From the NCBI GenBank assembly GCA_025924495.1, contig JAICIG010000177.1:1-14716 (forward strand): a stretch of 14,716 nt of DNA, written 5' to 3'. The notes under the pieces were generated by a model, which searched no databases, had not been told where the DNA came from, and saw only the letters and a program-made list of their open reading frames with translations. Made by a program: the position numbers and the translations under genes. Positions 1 through 8,696 of this stretch are shown piece by piece. Within the stretch, counting starts at the first letter, position 1. Every line of letters begins with the position of its first letter. Source of the DNA: Pirellulales bacterium (lineage in GTDB: Bacteria > Planctomycetota > Planctomycetia > Pirellulales > JAICIG01).

Positions 1-1643
1 AGGAATCGAAGACGGCCGAGACGACTTTGGAAGTCGTCGAAGGAATGCAGTTCGACCGCGGCTACATTTCTCCTTACTTCGTGACTAATCCGGAGCAGAT
101 GAGGGCCGAGCTCGACGAGCCGTTCATCCTGCTTTTCGATAAGAAATGGGGCAAGCCAATCATCTGCAACGATGGAGTCACGATCGCCAAGGAAATCGAT
201 CTGAAAGATCCCGAGGAAAACTTGGGAGCTCGAATGATCCGCGAGGCGGCGGAACGAACCGGCGACGCCGTTGGCGACGGGACAAGCACCTCGACGATTC
301 TGGCCCATGCGATTTTCGCCGACGGGTTGCGCAACGTGGCGGCCGGGGCAAGCGCGATCGATCTCAAACGCGGACTCGACCGCGGATTGCGCGCGGCAGT
401 TGAGGCGATTCGCTCGCTTTCGCGCCCTGTAGCGAGCCGGCGGGAAAAGGCCCAGGTGGCGGCAATCTCCGCTCATAACGACGCTACGCTCGGCGACCTA
501 GTCGCCGACGCTATGGAAAAGGTCGGCGCCGAAGGGGTCGTGTCCGTCGAGGAGGCCAAAGGCACCGAAACCGCGCTGGAAGTCGTCGAAGGAATGCAGT
601 TCGACCGCGGATTTCTGTCGCCTTACTTCATTACCGATCCCGAGAAAATGCAGGCCATCCTCGAGGAACCCGTCATTCTGCTGTTTGAGAAGAAGATCAG
701 CAGCGTGAAAGACGTCTTGCCGCTGTTAGAGCAATTCGTCCAGGCGCGCCGGCCGCTGCTCGTTGTCGCCGAGGACGTCGATGGCGAGGCGCTCGCCACG
801 CTGGTCGTGAACAAGCTGCGCGGCGTGCTGGCCTGCGCGGCGGTCAAGGCGCCGGGCTACGGCGATCGACGCAAGGCCATGATGCAGGACATGGCCCTTC
901 TGACGGGCGGGCAGTTCATCGCCGAAGAACTCGGCCTGAAGTTGGAAAAAATTTCAGTCGCCGATCTCGGCAAGGCGCAGCGCGTGGTGATCGACAAGGA
1001 TAACACGACGATCATCGGCGGCGCGGGCAAGAAAGAGGCTATCGAAGGCCGTTGCCAGGAAATCCGCAAGCAGATCGAAAAAACGACGTCCGACTACGAT
1101 CGAGAAAAACTCGAAGAGCGGCTGGCCAAGTTGGCCGGCGGCGTGGCGGTGATTCGCGTCGGCGCCCCGTCCGAGGCGGAAATGAAAAGCCGCAAGGAGG
1201 CGTTAGAAGACGCGATCAGCGCCACCAAGGCGGCCATCGCCGAAGGAATCGTTCCTGGCGGCGGGCTGACCTTATTGCGGGCGATCGATGCCGTCGAGCG
1301 CGAAGAAGCCGCTTGCGACGGTGATGAACGCACCGGCCTGCGAATTCTCAAACGCGCGCTAGAGACGCCAACTCGCCAGATCGCAGAAAACTCTTCGGCT
1401 GACGGCGGCGTGGTTGTCGGGCAGATGCGGAGCGGAAAAGGCAACTACGGTTTCGATGCCTCGCAAAACCAATATGTCGATCTGATGGAAGCGGGCATCA
1501 TCGATCCGGCAAAAGTCGTGCGGCTGGCTCTAGAAAATGCCGTCTCGGTCGCGGGCGTGCTGCTGTTGACCGAGGCCACTCTGACCGAACTGCCGGAGCC
1601 CAAAGGCGAAGTCGCCCACGCCGGCGGCTTGCCCGAGGAATGA
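1..1643 (+). CDS. groEL: GroEL-family chaperonin, 5'-partial, with duplicated apical segment
   Basis: Chaperonin subunit that would fold proteins in an ATP-driven double ring in the cytoplasm. The frame is already open at the left edge (codons in phase from position 3), so the real start lies outside the window; the TTG at 27 is not a credible start. From about nt 147 the protein follows GroEL from E. coli residue ~44 to the C-terminus: DGVTIAKEI, the ATP-site GDGTSTST (about nt 273-296), a full apical domain, [18 protein letters not shown], and the catalytic Asp in LEDAISAT (about nt 1210). Before nt 147 it instead reads as an apical segment ([16 protein letters not shown]...), which recurs at 577-700. 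The usual first ~43 residues of the equatorial domain are therefore replaced by an apical piece, at least within this window. The C-terminus ends GGLPEE without the Gly-Gly-Met tail. There is no groES nearby. The stop overlaps the acsA start. It is clearly GroEL family; whether the fusion is genuine is open. Confidence 0.9.
   Translation, partial: ESKTAETTLEVVEGMQFDRGYISPYFVTNPEQMRAELDEPFILLFDKKWGKPIICNDGVTIAKEIDLKDPEENLGARMIREAAERTGDAVGDGTSTSTILAHAIFADGLRNVAAGASAIDLKRGLDRGLRAAVEAIRSLSRPVASRREKAQVAAISAHNDATLGDLVADAMEKVGAEGVVSVEEAKGTETALEVVEGMQFDRGFLSPYFITDPEKMQAILEEPVILLFEKKISSVKDVLPLLEQFVQARRPLLVVAEDVDGEALATLVVNKLRGVLACAAVKAPGYGDRRKAMMQDMALLTGGQFIAEELGLKLEKISVADLGKAQRVVIDKDNTTIIGGAGKKEAIEGRCQEIRKQIEKTTSDYDREKLEERLAKLAGGVAVIRVGAPSEAEMKSRKEALEDAISATKAAIAEGIVPGGGLTLLRAIDAVEREEAACDGDERTGLRILKRALETPTRQIAENSSADGGVVVGQMRSGKGNYGFDASQNQYVDLMEAGIIDPAKVVRLALENAVSVAGVLLLTEATLTELPEPKGEVAHAGGLPEE
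28..61 (+). repeat. 34-bp direct repeat, copy 1 (inside groEL)
   Basis: This stretch is identical to 577-610, 549 bp downstream and in the same reading frame. It encodes the conserved apical motif [11 protein letters not shown]. Similarity continues more loosely to about nt 146 and 695. Exact identity over 34 bp, including third codon positions, exceeds the similarity of the flanks. That suggests recent duplication, gene conversion or recombination between two groEL paralogues. Confidence 0.85.
577..610 (+). repeat. 34-bp direct repeat, copy 2 (inside groEL)
   Basis: Second copy of the repeat at 28-61. This copy sits at the normal place in the apical domain of the downstream, otherwise colinear GroEL. 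Confidence 0.85.
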
Positions 1644-3430
1644 AACCGAAGGCGGACGCCATGCACTGGGACACGATCGTCAAATCGCATGGCTCCGGCG
1701 AAGTCTCGCCGAACCTGCGCGACTATCAACGGGCGCGTGCCAGCTTTGCGTGGACCCACGCCCGCAGCGAACTGGATGGCTTGCCGGACGGTCTCGGCTT
1801 GAACATCGCCCATGAAGCGGTCGATCGTCATGCCGCCGGACCGCTCGGCGATAAAGTCGCCATCCGCTGGCTGAACATGGGCGGAGGCGTCGACGATTAT
1901 AGTTACCGCCGCTTGCAAACGCTTACCAACCGGTTCGCCAACGCACTGCAATCGCTCGGGGTCAAAAAGGGTGACCGCATCTGCGTGCTGGCCGGACGCA
2001 TTCCCGAGTTGTACATTGCCGCGCTCGGCGCCCTCAAAAACCGCAGCGTCTTCTGTCCGCTCTTTTCTGCATTCGGCCCGGAACCGATTCGTGCCCGGCT
2101 CTCAATCAGCCAGGCCAAGGTCTTGGTAACCACGACAACGCTTTACCAGCGGAAGGTCGCCGCATTCCGCGCGGATCTTCCCTCGCTCGAACATGTGATC
2201 CTGATTGGCGACGAACCCCTGCCGAGCGGCGTACGAGGCGCGCATGGCTATCGCAACCTGATGGAGGCGGCGAGCGACTGCTTCACGATTGAGCGTACCG
2301 AGCCGGAAGACATGGCGCTGCTGCATTTCACCAGCGGCACGACCGGCATGCCGAAAGGGGCCGTGCACGTGCACGAGGCGGTCGTAGCGCACCATGTCAC
2401 AGGCAAGCTCGCACTCGACCTCCATCCGGACGACATCTTTTGGTGCACCGCGGATCCCGGCTGGGTGACGGGCACTTCCTACGGCATTATCGCTCCGCTG
2501 ACCAATGGCGTAACGAGCATCATCGACGAGGGAGACTTCGATGCCGATCGCTGGTACGGAATTGTGCAGGATCAGAAGGTCTCGGTCTGGTACACCGCGC
2601 CAACCGCCATCCGCATGATGATGCGGGCAGGCGCCGACGTCGTTCGCAAATACGATCTCCGCAGCCTGCGTTTTATGGCCAGCGTTGGCGAACCGCTCAA
2701 TCCCGAGGCAGTCGTGTGGGGCCAAGAGGCGTTTGGAATCCCTTTTCACGACAACTGGTGGCAGACGGAAACGGGCGGCATCATGATTGCCAACTATGCA
2801 TCAATGGACGTCCGCCCAGGCTCGATGGGGCGGCCTTTGCCCGGCATTGAGGCGGCCATCGTTCGCGAGAGCGACGAGGGGCGCGTGGAGCCGATCGAAC
2901 AGCCTGGAGTTCAAGGCGAGTTGGCGTTGCGGCCCGGCTGGCCGTCGATGTTTCGATCCTATTGGAACGAGCCTGAACGCTATCAAAAGTGCTTCGCGGG
3001 CGGATACTACCTGACCGGCGACCTGGCCAGACGCGACCGCGATGGCTATTTCTGGTTCGTCGGTCGCAAAGACGACGTCATCAAGACATCGGGCCATCTG
3101 ATCGGACCTTTTGAGGCCGAGAGCGTGCTCTTGGAACATCCGGCGGTGGCCGAAGCGGGCGTGATCGGCAAGCCCGACCCCGTCGCATTGGAAATCGTGA
3201 AGGCCTTCGTGGCGCTCAAGCCCGGCTATACAGGAAGCGATGCACTGGCTCGCGAGTTGCTGGCTTTCGCACGAGTGCGCTTGGGCGCCGCAGTAGCGCC
3301 CAAGGAATTGAGTTTTATTCCGGCCGTGCCCAAGAACCGGGCCGGAAAGATCATGCGGCGGCTGCTCAAGGCGCGCGAGTTGGGATTGCCCGAAGGAGAC
3401 ATCTCCACCCTGGAAGCGAGCGCAAGATGA
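1640..3430 (+). CDS. acsA: Acetyl-CoA synthetase (AMP-forming)
   Basis: Activates acetate with ATP and CoA to acetyl-CoA, AMP and PPi, in the cytoplasm. The ANL-family signatures occur in order: the P-loop-like [10 protein letters not shown] (residues ~231-240), [10 protein letters not shown] (~371-380), [20 protein letters not shown] (~456-475), the hinge and [16 protein letters not shown] (~475-490), and the C-terminal [11 protein letters not shown] with the catalytic, typically acetylation-regulated Lys ~570. The Trp in the WWQTETG motif is the residue that keeps the pocket acetate-sized in Acs enzymes. At 596 aa it is nearer the shorter AcsA type than the ~650-aa enterobacterial Acs. The ATG at 1640 overlaps the groEL stop (ATGA), which suggests translational coupling. 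An alternative ATG lies at 1661 in the same frame. Placed next to the PDH genes, it gives the locus a second route to acetyl-CoA. Confidence 0.92.
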   Translation: MKPKADAMHWDTIVKSHGSGEVSPNLRDYQRARASFAWTHARSELDGLPDGLGLNIAHEAVDRHAAGPLGDKVAIRWLNMGGGVDDYSYRRLQTLTNRFANALQSLGVKKGDRICVLAGRIPELYIAALGALKNRSVFCPLFSAFGPEPIRARLSISQAKVLVTTTTLYQRKVAAFRADLPSLEHVILIGDEPLPSGVRGAHGYRNLMEAASDCFTIERTEPEDMALLHFTSGTTGMPKGAVHVHEAVVAHHVTGKLALDLHPDDIFWCTADPGWVTGTSYGIIAPLTNGVTSIIDEGDFDADRWYGIVQDQKVSVWYTAPTAIRMMMRAGADVVRKYDLRSLRFMASVGEPLNPEAVVWGQEAFGIPFHDNWWQTETGGIMIANYASMDVRPGSMGRPLPGIEAAIVRESDEGRVEPIEQPGVQGELALRPGWPSMFRSYWNEPERYQKCFAGGYYLTGDLARRDRDGYFWFVGRKDDVIKTSGHLIGPFEAESVLLEHPAVAEAGVIGKPDPVALEIVKAFVALKPGYTGSDALARELLAFARVRLGAAVAPKELSFIPAVPKNRAGKIMRRLLKARELGLPEGDISTLEASAR

Positions 3431-3506
3431 CAAACGAATCTTAACCTGTTTGCAGCAGTTATTGTTCTCTTTAAGGAAAGCTCTTTCACAAGAATCGAGG
3501 TCAGCC

Positions 3507-3914
3507 ATGTCAAACGTACTAAGCCATGCCGAAATGCACAGCGATCACCGTCAATGGGTTAGCGAAGACGCCATGTGGGAAGATGAAGTCCACATGTGGC
3601 AAGGCGAACTCGACCAGGCAGTCGCCGAAATGAAGAAGCTCGAGACCGCGCTGGCGGAGCATCGCAAATCGCTCGAGGCGCACGCCCAAGCGGTTCGCGA
3701 ATACCGCGAAAGGCAAGACCAGCACGAACACTCGCTGGCCGAATACGAGCGCGGAGAAGGCGGAGCCGACCTGGTCGCCTTGGCACGGGAACATGCCAAG
3801 GAAGGCGAACAGCAATGTCAGCGTCGCGAAACGCACGAGCGCGTCAAGCGACATCACCACACGATGATCGCGCACTGGCGTTTGCTGTGCAAAGCGATGT
3901 ACAAAGAAATGTAA
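3507..3914 (+). CDS. Histidine-rich coiled-coil protein of unknown function
   Basis: Protein of 135 aa that I do not recognise with confidence. It is almost entirely predicted alpha-helix, with charged heptad-like stretches at residues ~20-80 and ~88-132 separated by a Gly break (ERGEGGADL, ~81-89), as in an antiparallel helical hairpin. It has 14 His, clustered at the N-terminus (7, 11, 14), along the first helix (29, 52, 59, 73, 75) and near the C-terminus (110, 116-118, 123), with several Trp and only two Cys. No signal peptide or membrane segment is visible. I chose the ATG at 3507 over an in-frame TTG at 3450 because GAGG sits upstream at 3497-3500. It lies between acsA and the PDH genes in the same direction, so it is probably co-expressed. 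Metal binding is possible from the His spacing but unproven. Confidence 0.75.
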   Translation: MSNVLSHAEMHSDHRQWVSEDAMWEDEVHMWQGELDQAVAEMKKLETALAEHRKSLEAHAQAVREYRERQDQHEHSLAEYERGEGGADLVALAREHAKEGEQQCQRRETHERVKRHHHTMIAHWRLLCKAMYKEM

Positions 3915-3947
3915 TGCACGCTCCGCTTAAGCCCTCGAGGTGACTTG

Positions 3948-4960
<1,013 letters not shown>

Positions 4961-4964
<4 letters not shown>

Positions 4965-5941
4965 AAACGACCTATCGGGACGCCGTCCGGCATGGACTGC
5001 GCGAAGCTTTAAAACGCGATGATCGCGTTTTCCTGATGGGCGAAGACGTCGGTCGCTACGGCGGGGCCTATGCGTGCAGCAAAGGGTTATTGGAAGAGTT
5101 CGGCCCCGAGCGCATTCGCGACACGCCTCTTTCCGAATCGACATTTGTTGGCGCCGGCATCGGCGCGGCGCTCGGCGGCATGCGACCGATCGTCGAGGTG
5201 ATGACGATCAATTTCAGTCTGTTGGCTCTCGACCAGATCGTCAACAATGCCGCCACGCTCCGGCACATGTCGGGCGGTCAATTCAGCGTGCCGCTGGTCG
5301 TTCGCATGGCGACGGGGGGCGGTCGACAGCTTGCCGCGCAACACTCGCACAGCCTCGAAGTCTATTACGCTCACGTTCCAGGCATCAAAGTCGTCGCGCC
5401 GGCGACGGTCGCCGACGCGTACGGCATGTTGCTGGCCGCCCTCGACGAGCCCGACCCGGTGTTTATCTTCGAGCACGCTTTGCTCTATCCGCTCGAAGGC
5501 GAAATCGACGACAGCAATGGCGGCGTCACTCTTGATCGGGCCGCGGTGCGCCGCCCAGGACGCGACGCCACCGTCATCACCTACGGCGGCTCGCTCGGCA
5601 AGGCGCTGGCGGCCGCCGATCAACTAGCCACCGAAGGCATTGAAACCGAAGTCGTCGATCTGCGCTCGTTGCGGCCGCTCGATACGCCCGCCATTTTGCA
5701 GTCCGTCGCTCATACCCGTCGTGCCGTGGTGGTCGACGAAGGCTGGCGCACCTGCAGTCTGGCGGCTGAGATCAGCGCCCAGATCATGGAAGGGGGCTTT
5801 TTCGATCTCGACGCGCCGGTGGCTCGCGTCTGCAGCGTCGAAACGCCGATACCTTACGCTGCGCATCTGGAACAGGCGGCGCTGCCGCAAGTCGACAAGA
5901 TTGCCGCCGCCGTCCGGGAGTTGCTCGATCGCCATGGCTGA
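4961..5941 (+). CDS. pdhB: Pyruvate dehydrogenase-type E1 component, beta subunit
   Basis: Partner of E1 alpha; it completes the TPP site and the E2-docking surface. The 326-aa length matches the family (~325). Typical motifs are [11 protein letters not shown] (27-37), DTPLSES with the TPP-activating Glu (54-60), [16 protein letters not shown] (64-79), [16 protein letters not shown] (91-106), the AQHSHSLE active-site loop (126-133), [12 protein letters not shown] (138-149) and FEHALLY (170-176). The ATG at 4961 overlaps the E1 alpha stop. The frame is open 51 nt further upstream, but that part runs inside pdhA and is unlikely to be used. The 3' end overlaps the E2 start by 8 nt. The three overlaps imply coupled translation in fixed ratio. 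Confidence 0.9.
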
Positions 5942-7130
5942 GTTCGTGATGCCAAAACTTGGCGCCGACATGGAGTCGGGCGTGCTGGTCGCGTGCCACA
6001 AACCGCCGGGCGCCTCGGTCGCCCGCGGCGAGATCTTGGCCGATATCGAAACGGCCAAAGGCGTCATCGAAGTCGAAGTGTTTGCCAGCGGGAAGATCGA
6101 GAAGCTTCTGGCGCAACCAGGCGAGCGGCTCCCGGTGGGCGCCGTGCTGGCCCTGATCCGCGAAGACGGCATTCCGGTCGCGGTCCCGGCGCTGACGCCG
6201 CCAGTCGTCGCTGCACCTGGGGCGCCGAAGCCTGCCGTGGCGGTTCCGCCTCAGCCTGCGTCGGAAGGACCTCCGATTGATATCGCCCGGCTGCGCATTT
6301 CGCCTGCGGCGCGGCGGCTAGCAAGAGAATTGGGGGTCGATCCCACGAAGGTCGCCGGCAGCGGGCGCGGCGGCACGATCATGAGCGAGGACATCGAGCG
6401 CGCGGCAGCGATACGGCCGGCGGCAACGCCGCCAACCGCTGCACCGCCGGCCGCGCCCGCCGATCGATCGGCAGCAATGCGACAAGCAATCGCCGCCGCC
6501 ATGAGCCGCTCGAAGCGAGAGATACCGCACTATTACCTGAGCACGACGATCGACATGCAGCGCGCCATGACCTGGCTCGAACAGGAGAACGCCAAGCGTC
6601 CGATCACGAACCGTTTGCTGTACGGCGCCTTGCTGTTGAAGTCCGTCGCCCTGGCACTGCATGAAACGCCGGAGCTCAACGCATTCTGGCAAAGCGGCCG
6701 TGCCGAACTGAAACCGGCAATCCATCTGGGCGTGGCCATCTCGTTACGACAAGGCGGCTTGGTAGCTCCGGCCATACGCGACGTCGACCGGCAAACGATC
6801 GATGAGTTGATGAGAAACTTGCTCGATCTCGTGAGCCGTGCCCGTGCGGGCCGCCTGCGCGGTTCGGAACTGTCGGATCCGACGATCACCGTAACCAGCC
6901 TGGGCGAACAAGGGGTGGAAACGGTATTCGGCGTCATATATCCGCCGCAAGTGGCGCTGGTCGGCTTCGGCAAGTTGGTGAGCAGGCCCTGGGCCGCAGA
7001 CGGGCAAGTTACGGTGCGACCGGTCATAACCGCGACGCTTTCCGCCGATCATCGCGTCAGCGACGGCCACCGCGGAGCCCTCTTTCTGGCCGCCGTCGAC
7101 CGCTTGCTGCAGGAGCCCGAGAGACTATGA
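5934..7130 (+). CDS. pdhC: Dihydrolipoamide acyltransferase (E2) of the 2-oxoacid dehydrogenase complex
   Basis: Core E2 of the complex; it moves the acyl group from lipoate to CoA. The 398 aa divide into one lipoyl domain (1-80, lipoyl Lys ~42 in DIETAKGV), a Pro/Ala linker (~83-115), a peripheral subunit-binding domain (~121-158, [16 protein letters not shown]), a second Pro/Ala linker (~160-177) and the catalytic domain (~178-398). The catalytic domain holds [20 protein letters not shown] and the active site SADHRVSDG, with His 373 and Asp 377. The ETAK lipoylation site differs from the commoner ETDK. The frame runs open 98 codons upstream inside pdhB, but homology starts at ATG 5934. The stop overlaps the carrier-protein start (ATGA). 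E3 must be supplied from elsewhere in the genome. Confidence 0.9.
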   Translation: MAEFVMPKLGADMESGVLVACHKPPGASVARGEILADIETAKGVIEVEVFASGKIEKLLAQPGERLPVGAVLALIREDGIPVAVPALTPPVVAAPGAPKPAVAVPPQPASEGPPIDIARLRISPAARRLARELGVDPTKVAGSGRGGTIMSEDIERAAAIRPAATPPTAAPPAAPADRSAAMRQAIAAAMSRSKREIPHYYLSTTIDMQRAMTWLEQENAKRPITNRLLYGALLLKSVALALHETPELNAFWQSGRAELKPAIHLGVAISLRQGGLVAPAIRDVDRQTIDELMRNLLDLVSRARAGRLRGSELSDPTITVTSLGEQGVETVFGVIYPPQVALVGFGKLVSRPWAADGQVTVRPVITATLSADHRVSDGHRGALFLAAVDRLLQEPERL

Positions 7131-7399
7131 CGCTCGAAGAAATCCGTTCGGCCGTGATCGACGCCTTGTGCCAGGTGGCGCCTGAAGCCGATCCGAGTCA
7201 GCTTCGCCCCGACGTGAGCTTCCGCCAGCAGTTAGACATCGATTCGATGGACTTTCTGCGATTTATGATTGCGCTTCACGAGAAAACGCACCGGGAAATC
7301 CCCGAGCAGGATTATCCCAAGCTCACGACGCTCGAAGGCTGTATCGCCTATTTTGCTGATTCCGACGTCGCCAAGCGCTCGCCGCGACCGGGCTCTTGA
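7127..7399 (+). CDS. Stand-alone acyl carrier protein
   Basis: Small acidic carrier of 90 aa that would be loaded with 4'-phosphopantetheine on Ser 40 in the motif [11 protein letters not shown] (36-46). The four-helix ACP pattern can be followed: [17 protein letters not shown], then [20 protein letters not shown], then the [10 protein letters not shown] final helix. It has DSM in place of the usual DSL. The C-terminus carries a short basic tail (AKRSPRPGS). It overlaps the E2 stop by 4 nt, so it is translationally coupled to the dehydrogenase complex and is not part of a fatty-acid or polyketide cluster. What acyl group it carries is not visible here. Transfer of acetyl groups between E2 or Acs and this carrier is an inference from context only. 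Confidence 0.85.
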   Translation: MTLEEIRSAVIDALCQVAPEADPSQLRPDVSFRQQLDIDSMDFLRFMIALHEKTHREIPEQDYPKLTTLEGCIAYFADSDVAKRSPRPGS

Positions 7400-7546
7400 A
7401 TGGAGCCCCGATCAGCGACGATGAAACGGCCGAACGCTGTGCCGAGATGCACACCTGTGCTCGGTTCGCTCGCTTCCTTTCGTCTGTTTTGCCCCCCGCA
7501 GAATTACCAGGCATCACCGACGCGGGCGATTTCCCATTTGTGATTC

Positions 7547-7566
7547 GCTCCAACGCGAATTGGAGC
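7547..7566. promoter_or_regulatory. Inverted repeat just upstream of the sigma-54 promoter
   Basis: Perfect 7-bp arms GCTCCAA (7547-7553) and TTGGAGC (7560-7566) around a 6-bp spacer, ending 3 bp before the -24 GG. An overlapping 6-bp inverted repeat, ATTCGC/GCGAAT, is present at 7543-7560. The arm TGGAGCCCCG at 7561-7570 recurs exactly at 7401-7410, about 185 bp before the predicted transcript start. That is the kind of distance at which enhancer-binding proteins sit. A protein-binding site is likely by position, but the binder is unknown. Confidence 0.5.
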
Positions 7567-7568
7567 CC

Positions 7569-7584
7569 CGGCACGCGCTTTGCA
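7569..7584 (+). promoter_or_regulatory. Sigma-54 (-24/-12) promoter for the hibernation-factor operon
   Basis: The sequence CGGCACGCGCTTTGCA matches the consensus TGGCACG-N4-TTGCA at every position except the first T. The invariant GG (7570-7571) and GC (7582-7583) are separated by exactly 10 bp. The predicted start of transcription is near 7595, giving a leader of about 68 nt before ATG 7663. The site lies in a 263-bp non-coding gap directly upstream of the gene it would serve. Such a promoter needs an ATP-dependent enhancer-binding activator. Confidence 0.75.
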
Positions 7585-7662
7585 ATTCGCAGTTTCGGGA
7601 AGCGACGACAAATATTGCGATTTAAAGGATCAGGACCAGCGGGTCCGGTAAAGGAATGTTTT

Positions 7663-8226
7663 ATGAAACTCCCAGTCCAAATCAGTTTTCATAACCTGCC
7701 TCATTCGGATGAAATCGAAGATATCGTCTACGAAAACGCAGCCAGGCTGGACGGCTACTGCGATCACATCATGAGCTGTCGCGTGGTAGTCGACGTGCCG
7801 CACCTGCACCACAAGCAGGGCAACCTTTATCAGGTGCGGATTGATATCAAGGCGCCGGGCGAAGAAATCGCGGTCAACCGCGAGGCCGGCGAGCACACGG
7901 CCTACAAAGACCTGCGCGTCGCCATCGACGATGCGTTCAATACTGCGGCCAGGCTGCTGGAAGACTACGTGCGGCGACAGCGCCAAGACGTCAAGACGCA
8001 CGTCGGACAGGCTCATGCGAAGATCGCCAAGATTTTTCCCGAAGCCGGCTACGGGTTCCTCCAAACACTAGACGGCCGCGATATTTATTTCCACCAGAAC
8101 AGCGTGTTAGGCGCCGACTTTGATCAGCTCGAGTCGGGAACCGAAGTGATGTTCGCCGAAGAAGAAGGCGAAAAAGGGCCGCAGGCCAGCACGGTAAAGG
8201 TGGTCGGCCGACACCATCACGTTTAA
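7663..8226 (+). CDS. hpf: Ribosome hibernation factor (HPF/RaiA, S30AE) fused to a cold-shock domain
   Basis: Predicted to bind the 30S decoding region and silence ribosomes during slow growth. The 187 aa consist of an S30AE domain (residues 1-~110: beta-alpha-beta-beta-beta-alpha pattern with ISFHNLPHSDEIED, VDVPHLHHKQGNLYQVRIDI and a long C-terminal helix YKDLRVAIDDAFNTAARLLE) and a cold-shock OB-fold (~118-183) with RNP1-like GYGFLQ (129-134) and RNP2-like IYFHQNS (141-147). The tail is VGRHHHV. S30AE-CSD fusions are known in bacteria and replace the dimerising tail of long HPF. The start at 7663 is set by AAAGGA at 7650-7655; the frame stays open upstream to a TTG at 7396, but that part shows no domain. 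The sigma-54 promoter upstream implies induction by a specific signal. TraR/DksA follows 51 bp downstream. Confidence 0.9.
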   Translation: MKLPVQISFHNLPHSDEIEDIVYENAARLDGYCDHIMSCRVVVDVPHLHHKQGNLYQVRIDIKAPGEEIAVNREAGEHTAYKDLRVAIDDAFNTAARLLEDYVRRQRQDVKTHVGQAHAKIAKIFPEAGYGFLQTLDGRDIYFHQNSVLGADFDQLESGTEVMFAEEEGEKGPQASTVKVVGRHHHV

Positions 8227-8277
8227 CGGCGCCGTGGAGCTCCGCTGATCCTTGCCAAGATCGAAGGGACATGCCCC

Positions 8278-8637
8278 ATGAATGCTAAGCAGTTGGACCT
8301 TTACAAGCGGCGGCTGTTGGCCCTGCGGTCTCGCCTTGTCGACGAGGTCGAGCAGTTATTGGACAACATTCCCAATGATCTGCGCGCCCCCGGCGCTTTG
8401 TCGCACGTGCCGACTCATCCGGCTGATCAGGCGACGGAGGGAATCGACAAAGAAATCTCGTTGATTCAGAACGAGCAGCAGCTACAAGCGGCCGTACATC
8501 GAGCGCTCGAGCGGATCGATGACGGTACGTTTGGCGGCTGCCAGCAGTGCGGCGGCGAAATCTCCGACCAACGACTTGAAGCGATTCCCTACGCGCTGTA
8601 CTGCTTTGCCTGCGCGAAGAGCCTGCAACCGTCGTAA
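8278..8637 (+). CDS. TraR/DksA-family zinc-finger protein
   Basis: Likely binds in the secondary channel of RNA polymerase and adjusts promoter choice, as DksA does with ppGpp. It has 119 aa: an N-terminal coiled-coil (residues ~1-30 and ~56-82) followed by a C4 zinc finger with Cys 88, 91, 109 and 112, in the family spacing C-x2-C-x17-C-x2-C. The sequence after the second Cys, GGEISDQRLEAIPYALYC, is textbook for the family. The coiled-coil tip region contains acidic residues (ADQATEGIDKE, 49-59), though not the exact DksA DxxDxA motif. The ATG at 8278 has GAAGGGA at 8263-8269. Lying behind the hibernation factor, it probably belongs to the same growth-arrest transcript. Confidence 0.88.
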   Translation: MNAKQLDLYKRRLLALRSRLVDEVEQLLDNIPNDLRAPGALSHVPTHPADQATEGIDKEISLIQNEQQLQAAVHRALERIDDGTFGGCQQCGGEISDQRLEAIPYALYCFACAKSLQPS

Positions 8638-8696
8638 TGACGTGCGCTGACGCGCCTTGAGAGTGGCATTCGGGCGGCGGATCAGAGGAAGAGGCA

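Noticed and set aside
1445..1951. 168-codon open frame on the minus strand spanning groEL and acsA
   Set aside because: It crosses two real genes in antisense and shows no family resemblance.
2102..2749. 215-codon open frame on the minus strand
   Set aside because: Antisense to the adenylation domain of acsA, with no recognisable motif.
2801..3508. 235-codon open frame on the minus strand
   Set aside because: It lies wholly antisense to the acsA 3' part, which has unmistakable ANL motifs. The translation shows no domain, and long antisense frames are common in GC-rich coding DNA.
5640..5933. 98-codon N-terminal extension of E2
   Set aside because: It lies inside pdhB in another frame, and the lipoyl domain begins exactly at ATG 5934.
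7396..7662. 89-codon N-terminal extension of the hibernation factor from a TTG
   Set aside because: The S30AE domain starts at 7663, where a good ribosome site lies. The extension would cover the sigma-54 promoter and has no domain.
8666..8682. GG-N10-GC match resembling a sigma-54 promoter before the amino-acid dehydrogenase gene
   Set aside because: The -12 half lacks the TT of TTGC and the -24 half reads GGCATT; it is too far from consensus.
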